NCBI GenBank assembly: GCA_949126835.1 | Contig: OX421502.1 | Span: forward strand, 33,567,727-33,631,726 | Length of the DNA: 64,000 bases | Reading direction: 5' to 3' | Source: Anisus vortex | Taxonomy: Eukaryota; Mollusca; Gastropoda; Planorbidae | In this document: positions 11,016 to 20,614 of the stretch, in pieces | Numbering within the stretch: the first letter of the stretch is position 1 | How the letters are laid out: every line of letters starts with the position of its first letter | The notes under the pieces: model-generated | Seen by the model: only the letters and a program-made list of their open reading frames with translations | Database searches by the model: none | What the model was told of the DNA's origin: nothing | Program-made: the position numbers and the translations under genes

Positions 11016-11135
11016 AGAACACGTGCGACAATTCCAATCGTACCCAAGGAGTGACCAAATTCCTTTAATTTCTGCTCCACTGTTCTGCGACAGGTTACTT
11101 TTGGTCGACATCTCTTTCTTTTTCCTTTATACTCC
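10975..11135. repeat. Inverted repeat at LINE fragment end
   Basis: The sequence around 10979-11021 (AAAGAAAGAGAGGTCGACC, AAAGTAACCTG) recurs in reverse complement at 11082-11132 (GGTTACTTTTGGTCGAC, TCTCTTTCTTTTTCC). The arms are about 45 bp with a 60-bp spacer. It could fold into a hairpin. Confidence 0.8.
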
Positions 11136-12725
11136 CAAGGGTAGGCCTGTGCTTATCACGCTGTGAGAACCTCCGGTGTAGGCTGTGAGAACTCCATAAA
11201 CCAAAAGGCCTACTATAACAAAAACCTCGAGTAAGTTAACACGTAGAAAAACATATTATTTTGATTATTAAAACATTAGGATTATATTATACATTTTTTA
11301 AAGCAAAAATGTATAGGCCCTACTGCATGGCCCACGGAAATATTATAAGAGGGGAGATTATTAAAAGTTTAGCAGAAAAGGAAAGCTTCAGAAAAGGAAA
11401 AAAATGAAGAAAAAAGAAAGAAAATCTTCAACATCAACAGAATAGTTTTTTTTATAAAATTGCCTTTCTCCACAGGGCACTGGGTGCCAATTATCAAGCA
11501 TTCTTTAATACGAGTAGTACAGGGACTTAACTCTTGTGCTGCGCTTGTCAGCTAGGAGACATGGTGTTTGCCGCCCCTTGTAATATCATCACAAGGATGA
11601 GTTAAGCCGATCATAAACCCTTTCCTTTCACAGCGCCATTGTGTTCTCTTTCTGTTTTCATTTCCACCGTTAACGGAGAAGGGAGAGAAGAGAGAGAAAG
11701 AAATAAAATAACGACATGGGATGATCTCCCTTTGATTGTGTGCATATAAAAAAAAAAGTTGTATTATAAAGGGTTGATTAAAAATTCCCTGCTCCCTCCC
11801 TTACTACTCTCACAATCCGAACTCCCTTATCGCTTCTGAAACGGCCATCAAAAATCTTCTGCAAAAAGAGGACGCTGGTGGTGTAGTGGACGTGTTGGGA
11901 TTTCAAGAGGCGGGAATAATTGAAGAGGGGTGGGGGGTGGAATACAGGGGGTGGTGGTGGTGGTGTAATTATTGGATGCTTTGCTTGATAAACATTGGCC
12001 AGACCTTAGTGGAACTTTTATTATACATTTCTTTCATTTTTAAATACTCAAACAAAAGGAAAAAAATGTCCACGCGATTGAGGTGCTCAGCTGTCGACGA
12101 AGACTGGGTGTGACGTCCATTAAGCCTTATGTATGTCGTGTGATTACGACAATGTCTTTTCAGCTCATCCATAAATAACGTCACAACACCCTGACTGGCA
12201 CATTTTAAGGCAAAGTTCAATCCCCGACCCAATCACCTTAAGATATAAACACAAGTTTTGACCTCCCCAAGTGTAGGCCTAATAAAAAAATATATAAAAA
12301 AATAATACATAAAACTAATTGGCTGAAATAGGGCGTGGTCAATTGAGCAGATTAAGAAAATAACTTTATTGTAAACTTTGATTGTAAAAATGTTATTTAA
12401 TTTAATAAAACGATATTATTTTAAAGTAGCATAATTCTGTGTGGCGTTATATCAATCAACCGCCACTGAAAGACCCATAAGCACTAACAAGATTTTGGTC
12501 TTCCCTTCATGCCCTTCTTCAACATCCTTCCGTCTCTCTAGACGATGGTGCACCACCGTGGGTTTGGGTTTCATTTTCTCGTGTGGCTAAGCAGACCTAA
12601 CCTTGAATGACAGTCTCTCTCGAAGCTTTTGCACGCTTGTTCTGTGTTTTCTCATTTTTCTCGCCTTTCGCCGAGCTCTTTTTTTTCTACAGTCTCCCCC
12701 ATCCTCCTTGCTGCACTAAGTAGGC
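11136..12725. other. Non-coding stretch, no supported feature
   Basis: The minus frame near 12060-12170 (FMDELKRHCRNHTTYIRLNG) looks like decayed coding or repeat sequence, but I cannot assign it. A G/T-rich low-complexity patch lies at 11920-11965. Confidence 0.4.
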
Positions 12726-12726
12726 C

Positions 12727-12965
12727 TAAAGTACCCTTCTAACCAAACTGACCATAGGGCCGGTGAAGCAGCGTTCACCAGTTTCTGTGGCCACGGCATA
12801 CTAGGGGATGCGAGGCATCACAATGCACAGCCGCCTGTACTTTACCCCAACTAATATCAAGTACCCATCGGATCTGGTTAGACTCAGGGACACCCTCAAT
12901 TCCTCCACCAGGATTCGAACCCAGGACCATCGGATCGCCAGAACTTTGGCACTATTCCACCCCTG
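12727..12965 (-). mobile_element. SINE-A copy 3
   Basis: The order on plus is tail (AAAGTACCCTTCTAACC), body (GGCATACTAGGGGATGCG), then GGATTCGAACCCAGGACC (box B complement). The tRNA head beyond box B is degenerate. Confidence 0.78.
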
Positions 12966-14333
12966 CCCTCATTTCTGTCAAACATCGTCACACAAAACAA
13001 AGAGTCCCGATACCCAATCCGCATCTCGCCACTGATACCTGGTATGTAAGTGGGAGAGGGTGGGGCTGTTCAAAACTCCCAAAGAAAAAAACAAACAAAA
13101 AAACACTGAGTTTAACAAAAAAATTTTTTTTTTTTAAAATGCCATACATATAATATACGTTAACAATATAACAAATCATAAAATTACGTCCATGGCGCCA
13201 AACTAGCCTAAATCTAGACTGAGATTCTATATTGGCCTTTTATAAATAGCGGTATGAAATTCGGAAAATGTTTTCCTACAAGACGTTCCCCCTACCCACC
13301 CCTCCAACCACCGTGGGCGCTTTTGGTCGGAGATGTTTTATTTAAAAAAAGATAAAATAGAAGATTTGATTACACTAGCATTGGCAATAAAATCAAAGGC
13401 TGTATTTATACATGTATATGATATTGTACTAATCCAAACGTCATTTCAAAATATTATTAATAAAAAAAACAACTTTATTTACCATAATACTTATACAAGG
13501 GAGACAATAAGATTTTTTAATATTTTATTTTAAGCGTTAGATCCCTTGAAACATTTGACAAATCAAACGATACAAGCCATTTTACGTTTTTTCTACTTAA
13601 GTTCAGATTCAATTAAGTCAGACTTTACGTCATATTTTAGATGCTACTATAATCACAGTATAAACCAGTGTTACAAAGCTTTTAGATCTTAGGGCTTCTA
13701 AAGGTCTAAATCCGGCCCTGTGTAAGGGCCTAAATTTAATGACGGTTATGACCATGCCAGAAATATAATGTGCAAGGGGAGGGGATTGGTATGTCATCTG
13801 TAAGCTCATCAAGTTATAATGATTCGAAAGACCAACTATTTCTAATTGAACATATGATAATGCACTAATAATTTAATATTGTACTTGTAGCGGAACTGTT
13901 GTTGTTTTTCATCAACCTTCTTTATTTAGCTGGGGGCGGGGGTGATGTTAAAATAACATATTATGCTCCCCATATGCTAGATATTTGGATGGCTTTTTAA
14001 TTTACCATTGTCGATGTTAGGACAGGAAGCTGAGATAAAGACAATGATTTGATGATGTGGATCTTAATGTCGAGCAATGTCTCGTAATGGAAGATGCGTT
14101 GTTTTTTTCCTGTCGTAAATGAATTTTAATTAAAGCTGAACGTAAATTAAAGTACTGTATTAAATCATATGAAATAATTACGTTAAATTGTCCTTTTCGT
14201 TTTTTTTAAGAATAATTTAATACATATATGACATAACAAATCAGATAATGAAATCTGTTTTTATGTTTGTCCATCTATCCATCCAACCATTTACTTTTAC
14301 AACCAGTTATTTTACTTATTTGTTTACAGACGT

Positions 14334-14334
<1 letters not shown>
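12966..14334. other. AT-rich DNA, nothing recognised
   Basis: No open frame with coding character and no clear repeat apart from short homopolymers. Confidence 0.45.
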
Positions 14335-14571
<237 letters not shown>

Positions 14572-14936
14572 GTTACTTTTATAAGCTTTCCATTGAAAAT
14601 ATATTATTGTGCCCATTACTAAACGAGAAATTTAAATAAATCGAATAAAAACACAAAAAAAAACTGCGCATTGTAACTTGTTATATTATGATATAAAACA
14701 TTTTATTGCAATAAAAAAATATTGTAACTTATCAAGCAATTAGATTATGTAATGTTATATGTATGACCAGTCATTGCTAGTGTTGAACAGTGTTCAATAA
14801 TACATCAATAGAACATATTGAGGAAATAACAAGAATAATTTATTACATGAAGTGGAAACAAATAAATTAAACAAATACAATAACAGCGTAATGAATGAAA
14901 TTTCACAAAACTCTGAAAGATAGAATACTAAGCAAT

Positions 14937-15385
14937 CATAGACTATAATATACATGGACCGCTTGCTTTAGTATTTCTGCTATATGATGACTCGAAACAC
15001 TGATTTCCTGAACTCCCGATTCTAAATAAAGTAGTTGCTATAAAGTAGTTTGTTTCTATACTTGTTCCGTTTTATTTAATCGCTAAGATTTTCTCAAGTA
15101 AATTTAAAATCGAAAGTTGTATACAGCGGAAACATTTATAGATCAGTGTTGAATGCGCACGGAAAAAGAATATAAGCTCTAAATATAGAGCAAGCGGCCC
15201 ATCTTATTATAGTCAATGATAATAGGAATAATAGGTCTACATGTATTCATTTAAAGTCGAAAAAATGCGATTTAATAAAACGGAAATTGTAACGCAACTA
15301 TGTTATTTAGAATCGGGAATTACAAAACAAGAAGATAAGAGTAGAAAATACTAAAGCAAGCGGTCCATGTATATTATAGTCTATG
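14937..15385. mobile_element. 449-bp foldback element with 8-bp target duplication
   Basis: The left end CATAGACTATAATATACATG continues as GACCGCTTGCTTTAGTATTT, and the right end is its exact reverse complement over about 40 bp. Inversion continues inward (CCCGATTCTAAATAA against TTATTTAGAATCGGG), so most of the element can form one long hairpin. TAAGCAAT flanks both sides (14929-14936, 15386-15393). A third degenerate copy of the terminal motif lies near the centre (15190-15220). Confidence 0.88.
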
Positions 15386-15393
15386 TAAGCAAT

Positions 15394-16000
15394 CTACTCT
15401 CAAGATCTGGTCCTTATTTTTTTAAAAACTTTAGCATGGACATAATCAGATATGAAACAAAACATTCAAGGCTTTAAGATTAATGGCTATTAATTTATAA
15501 TAGATAATATAATATATAATATTAATTTATAATATTAATGAAAACAATTGTTTTAAATTCAAATGAAAATAATACTTTTTTTTTTTGTAAATTTCTTTTT
15601 CATTTCATTAGTTCAAATACTTTTGGAAGTATCTAGAAAAGACAGTAACAAGATATCTTATATTCTAACTGTGAAATCATTTTACGACATTAATTGATAT
15701 TCTTATACATGATATCTAAAGTTAAATGGACAATTTTGAATACTTTCTAAAATTATTGTAAAAGTATAGTAAGTTTTTAGCCATCAAGTTCAGAGTTCAT
15801 ATTATAGTTAAAGGGAGCTAATAGAGAGAATGACAATGACGTGTAATAGATGTTAAGAGGGCAGGGAGCTGATAGAAATAGAATACAATAGATTTTAAAA
15901 AAATTAGTATAACTAACTAGCCCGGGGTCGTGTGATTATACTTAGTTCAGTAAGATAACTAGTCGCTTCACAAAACCTCTTTGTACTTTAATGGTCGACT
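15394..16000. other. AT-rich DNA, nothing recognised
   Basis: No coding or repeat feature can be supported here. Confidence 0.45.
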
Positions 16001-16505
16001 AGACTATTTGTACACTATATACAAAAACAAGACAATGGGACATTGAAGGCTCACTGCAGTAATACTGTACTGGTTCATCTCTCTCTCTCTCTCTGTACAT
16101 ACACACACACATTATATACTTTAATATTTATAGAATCGTTTTGCAATTTGTTTCATTATCTTTTAAAAAACAAAAGTGTTTTAGTAGTAAGAGGTGGCAA
16201 CAAAGTGACCTCTTTCTTGGCCAAGTAACACCTTCCTTGGTGAAGAAAACACACGTAATAAATTATTGATAAACAGACATATAGATTGATTGATAGAGGG
16301 TTAGATAGATTGATACATAGATGGGTATAGCGATGGATAAATAGTTAGATGAATAGATTGATAGAGGGGTAGATAGATATTTAGATGGAGAGTTAGACGA
16401 ATTGAGTTGTAGGCTACATAAATAGATAGGTAGATGGAAAGATTGATGGATAAATAGACATGGGAATAGACGAATAGTAGGATAGATAGAAGGATAGATA
16501 CATTG
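16001..16505. repeat. Dispersed repeat with GATA-type tail, copy 1
   Basis: 16001-16240 matches 37066-37300 along most of its length (shared AGACTATTTGTACACT, AAAGGCTCAC/GAAGGCTCAC and GCAATTTTGTTTCA-like blocks). Both copies are followed by imperfect GATA arrays (here 16280-16505). A transposable element with a microsatellite-prone 3' end is likely. Confidence 0.55.
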
Positions 16506-16971
16506 AGAAAAGCTGCCTCAAACATAACATAATAATCCGATTTATTTGAAAAAATCAAGAATGAGAAAAAACATGGAAAGAAAAGCAATTGGTTTAAACT
16601 ATAATTGTATAGGTCATGGATGTAAGGCCTGTGTTTGTTTTTTTACATTCGGCTATGTTTTTGTTTTTTTCGTTGTTCTCACAACAAATGTGTATGTTGT
16701 TTTGTTTGTTTGTTCTTTGTTTATTTCTTTCCCCAAATAATAATCAACGTTTAATAATCCCAGATCTAAAAATATCAAAGAAATGTTCAAAAGTGTAATC
16801 TGCGTGGAAAATAAAAAATATAACAGGAGTGATATCCCCTGCGGGTAAAACTGATGCGCGAAGAAGTAACTTTAAAACAAAATTCCGTTTTAAAAGCTTC
16901 AGTTTTAATCCTTTAAAATCTTTTCCCCACAAGTATTCTGGACATTTCATTTGACGTCTGCTTACCGTTAA

Positions 16972-17043
16972 CCCTCAGAACTATTAGTTGTTGGACAAAA
17001 AATTAAGCCCCATAAGTTTACCATAAACGTGGCACTGAATGGG
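16972..17043. mobile_element. Short TTAA-flanked MITE (piggyBac type)
   Basis: A 72-bp segment with CCCTCAG and TGAATGGG ends sits between TTAA at 16968-16971 and 17044-17047. The ends are short and imperfect, and the interior is unlike the 73-bp pair at 54984 and 57984. Confidence 0.5.
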
Positions 17044-17348
17044 TTAACTCTAAATGAATCACGAACTAAGAAACTATGGTAAGTAGTTTTTACAATATAC
17101 TTTTGAAAAAAAAAGTCACAAGGTCACGGCCAAAGCTTTTATAAAATAAAAAAAATAGCCTACACGTGGTCGTCAATAGTGAAATGCAAATACTTTACAT
17201 AAAATTTGTCTGTATTCAGAATTCAGACATTGTCTGTCATTACAACAACAAAAACGTATTACAAGTAGGAAAAAAATCTACAATATTTCACAGCCAATGC
17301 ATACAAAATAAAGACATTCTCTTATTACTAAAATTATTATTAAAATAT

Positions 17349-17640
17349 ACAACTTCAATCACACAACACGGTACACCCCACGGTATAATAGTATAATACA
17401 TGGATTGGTAGAATTACATGTGTTTTTTTATGATTATACACTTTATACACTAATACCTTACACAATTTCAATCACACAACACATACACCCCACGGTATAA
17501 TACACGGATTGGTAGATTTACATGTTTTTTTTATAATTATAGACTTTATACACTAATACCGTATACAATATACAACTTCAATCACACACACGTAGGCCTA
17601 CACCCCACGGTATAATACATGGATTGGTAGATTTACATGG
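17349..17640. repeat. About 115-bp tandem repeat, 2.5-3 copies
   Basis: Blocks containing ACTTCAATCACACA, CACCCCACGGTATAAT and GGATTGGTAGATTTACATG recur three times in the same order. It lies just downstream of the candidate alternative protocadherin terminal exon. Confidence 0.85.
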
Positions 17641-17753
17641 TTTTATAACTTGGCACAAATGTGATTCTTTAGTCCAAACATCACTTGTCATTTTTTGTTT
17701 TAGTTTGTTTGTCCGTTCAAACACAGGAAGTGCTTTCCCACTAATTAACGTCT

Positions 17754-17996
17754 TTACGTTTCTATTGGTTCGTTGACAGGACACGGCCAGATCACGTCAG
17801 AGCTGGAAGCCTCGTGCACGGCTCGTGACATGCTGTAGAGTAATCCAGAACTTCCAGAAGAAGAAAAGAAATCAGAATCTCTTCCAAACGTTTCACTAGA
17901 AGCTGGTGGTGGAGGAAAAGCCCCGGGGGGGGGGGGGCTAGAGAGAAGGATTACGTCCGAAACGTGAATGGGCTTAAGCTCTGTATCTCCAGGGTC
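17754..17996 (-). CDS. Candidate alternative protocadherin terminal exon
   Basis: An open frame with coding-like content runs from DPGDTELKPIHVSDVILLSS through DSDFFSSSGSSGLLYSMSRA to VIWPCPVNEPIET and TAA (80 codons). AAGGCAG| at 17997 would accept in phase 0 from the 19530 donor, but it lacks a pyrimidine tract. A better-looking acceptor (TGTCAATCAG, near 18037) would be out of phase across two long G/C homopolymers, whose length may be mis-sequenced. It may be an alternative C-terminus or a non-coding 3' region. Confidence 0.35.
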   Translation of the reverse strand, partial: DPGDTELKPIHVSDVILLSSPPPPGAFPPPPASSETFGRDSDFFSSSGSSGLLYSMSRAVHEASSSDVIWPCPVNEPIET

Positions 17997-18608
17997 CTGC
18001 CTTGCCCTCCTCGCCCCCCCCCCCCCTTGTCCTGATTGACAGCTACACGGATTGTAGTTTAAAATGGTTGGACAGAGGAACATCTCAACGTCAACACACA
18101 CAGACACACATACAGAAATGTGAAGAAAAGCAGTTGACAGGTTCTCGTGTTGTATGTATGCTGCTTGCCACTTCCCCCCATCACCCCCACCCCACTCACC
18201 CCTTCCTTCCATCTTCCCCACGAGCTATCTAACAATGGAGACAGCAGACATGTTATGAGTGCACTGTCGTGTTCAAGAGCTAGATGTCTTGTGTCCGTGT
18301 CTTTTTTCTGGAATGGAGTTTACACACACACACACAAGTTTTGCGGGATTAATTCCCCCTGGATTAGACCAGGAGAGGGACGCGCCCAATGGATTGTAGA
18401 TAATATGAAGTTGTGAATGTAAGAAGTGGGTGTAGGAATGGCGAGGGCACTCCAATCGAAGATCCCCCCCTACACCCCACCTACCCCGCCACTCCAGCCT
18501 TAGGTTGATTGTACTTGGTATGAAATGTTATCTACTTCACCGAAACGAGCCATGTCGTATTGTTCCTTGGCCCTAGACTAGAATTCTTCACCCCACGTGG
18601 AGCCCTTC
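17997..18608. other. Protocadherin intron or 3' region
   Basis: It contains C- and G-homopolymers, CA repeats (18320-18335) and C-rich tracts. No further exon is supported. Confidence 0.45.
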
Positions 18609-18671
18609 CTATGTTCTTGTGTTAGCAGTAGACACTCCGCTGTCAAAAGTCACTGGGCTGCTGTCTACATC
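18609..18671 (-). CDS. Candidate protocadherin terminal exon (20 codons plus stop)
   Basis: The acceptor GAGCTATTCAG is followed in phase 0 by DVDSSPVTFDSGVSTANTRT and TAG. The phase matches the donor at 19530, and the serine/threonine-rich content fits a protocadherin C-terminus. With it the protein would be 1084 residues. The pyrimidine tract is weak and no poly(A) signal is obvious nearby, so this rests on frame, phase and composition. Confidence 0.5.
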   Translation of the reverse strand, partial: DVDSSPVTFDSGVSTANTRT

Positions 18672-19069
18672 CTGAATAGCTCGCTAGCTAGACTAGTCCT
18701 GGTGGGAAGGGGATGGATAACCTCTTCTTGTTCTCTTTCTCCGACAAGAGTGACTTCCCCTATCGGCTTCCATCAGGGGGTCTATTAGACGAATCAAAAG
18801 GGCTGTACAGAGGTATCCAGTAACACACACAGAAAGAACCTCCCCACTGGGGCACGTCATGTCACGTGGTACGCTGACCTGGACTTGAGTCTAGAAGTTA
18901 AATCTTGTTAAGTCCTGCCACACACACACAGGCATCGTCTCAGACGTTCATCTAATGGAGAAAAAAAGAAAAGAGAGAATAATAAAATAAAATGTAAAAC
19001 ATATATGACATTTTGAGATTTCTTTAAGGCAAAAAAAAAAATGGTTCTAAAAATATTTTATGTGTTATT

Positions 19070-19510
19070 GAAGTATTATTTTATCAATATGTGAAACATG
19101 TTTAAAGAAATTAATATGTCATGTGAGACATGTCATTTTATCAACGCATCTATATCGCGCTTTTATTTTATCAACATGTATTATGTGTTCTTTTAGCAAC
19201 ATGTAGGTCTATAACGTGTTATTAAAATGCTTTATCAACATGTACTACGTAGGCCCCCATTTTTTATCAACATGTCTTGCGTGTTACTTTATCAACATGC
19301 TTTACGTATTTAAGTATAATGTCATCAACTTGTATGGCCTATTAGGCCTACATTATTTTTATCAACACGTATAAAGGGTTTGTTCTCACCATGTGCTACT
19401 TTGCTACTCTATCAACATATATAGCGTGTTGTTTGATCAATATGTATAGCGTGTTATTTGTTGAACATGTTTTAATTTATCAATATGTATAGCGTGTTAT
19501 TTTGTCAATG
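19070..19510. repeat. Degenerate minisatellite in protocadherin intron
   Basis: Motifs resembling TTTATCAACATGTAT and GCGTGTTATTT recur more than ten times at irregular spacing of about 30-45 bp. The array stops 20 bp from the donor of the 19530-19637 exon. Confidence 0.75.
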
Positions 19511-19529
19511 TGCATCATTACCTGCTTAC

Positions 19530-19637
19530 CTTTAGGACGGAGACGTCCAGCTCACTGCCACCGTGTCCACTGTCGCTGGTTTCCACGGAAGAGCTGCTAC
19601 AGAGGTCCGTCTCGTGGCTCGCAGAGGATGGCCGGAG
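19530..19637 (-). CDS. Protocadherin, second coding exon (cytoplasmic tail, 36 codons)
   Basis: The acceptor is TTTGTCCACAG and the donor AAAG|GTAAGC, with phase 0 on both sides, matching the phase-0 donor at 20615. It encodes LRPSSASHETDLCSSS followed by SVETSDSGHGGSELDVSVLK, an acidic-serine block of the kind found in conserved cytoplasmic motifs of delta-1 protocadherins. Its GC content and codon use match the main exon and contrast with the AT-rich intron. It is too short to show as a long open frame, and the splice signals make the call. Confidence 0.85.
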
Positions 19638-19802
19638 CTGTGGACAAACCGAGAGGACGAGTCTCGTTAGCCAGGCATTACAACAGATATAATAAATGTG
19701 TGCGTTTACTTTTCTAAATTAACTCGACTCTGGAGTATTAATTAAAAAGGGCCTGATACACGTAAGTTGATGAGTGTGTAACTGGCCCCTATAGTGTAGA
19801 AA

Positions 19803-20007
19803 AGGGGTCGGCAACCTATAGCACGCGTTGCCGACTTGGCACGCAGAGCGATTTTCAATGGCACGCAGATGACCCCCAAAAAGGCTATTCAAGTCTCTTC
19901 TACAAAGAATTTAGTGCTAAGTCAGTATAACTTTTAGGATGTTGGCACGCTGAATGAATTAGAAATCCCACTTTGGCACAATATTATAAAATGGTTGCCG
20001 ACCACTG
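19803..20007 (-). mobile_element. hAT MITE, family H, copy 2
   Basis: Reverse orientation: left GGGGTCGGCAACC, right GGTTGCCGACCACTG, with the family's GGCACGCAGAGCGATTTTCA and GTTGGCACGCTGAATG blocks. No clear target duplication remains. Confidence 0.8.
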
Positions 20008-20029
20008 GTTTTGTTTTATAAGTAACGAG

Positions 20030-20250
20030 TAATCCCGTAGGACCAAATTGATGCATTAGGCCCGGCGAAGCAGCGTTCACCACTTTCCGTGGCATACTAG
20101 GGGTATTGTGTGGCAAGCACAATGCTCAGCATAAGAGATGGGCAGAATCAGGGACACCTTCCAGTCCCAGGAAACATATCCTAGTTTTCACCAGGGTTCA
20201 AACCCAGAACTTTCGGTACGCCGACCGAATGCGCTGCCTTTCGGCCACCG
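20030..20250 (-). mobile_element. SINE-A copy 4 in protocadherin intron
   Basis: The tRNA-like head is well kept: on minus, CGGTGGCCGAAAGGCAGCGC (box A) and GGGTTTGAACCC (box B). The body has lost the segment between GCACAATGCTCAGC and the CAGGGACACC block. Confidence 0.8.
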
Positions 20251-20614
20251 TACCCCCCCCCCCTTTTTTTTTTTTTTTACTTCATACAAATGTATAAATA
20301 TCCACTGTACGAAAAGACGAATAGAAGCCAAAATCATTTTTTACGTAAATATTTAAGTCGCTCTTCCCCGTTAATAATAATAATATAAGATTCGCCCTAT
20401 AAAAATGCAAAATATTTTATTTGGATAAAGAGATAAAAAAAATTGGAGAAATGTTATAGATCTAGGGCTATTTTTCCATGACCTTAAAAAAGGGGTTTTC
20501 TAAAGAATGTGTATCTATAAATAGAATCGCATTGACGTGTTAATGACAAAGTTGAAGAGTAAAAAAAAGCACTTGTGTAAATACTACACACACATGCATT
20601 CAGAGAAAACTGAC
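20251..20614. other. Protocadherin intron next to main exon
   Basis: AT-rich with a C-run and T-run at 20252-20278. No feature beyond the splice donor of the main exon at 20613-20614. Confidence 0.5.

Noticed and set aside
10572..11111. Several 60-90-codon frames on both strands
   Set aside because: Shadow frames of the LINE relic and its inverted repeat.
18002..18232. Plus-strand proline-rich small frames
   Set aside because: C-rich composition opposite the candidate alternative protocadherin exon; no independent support.
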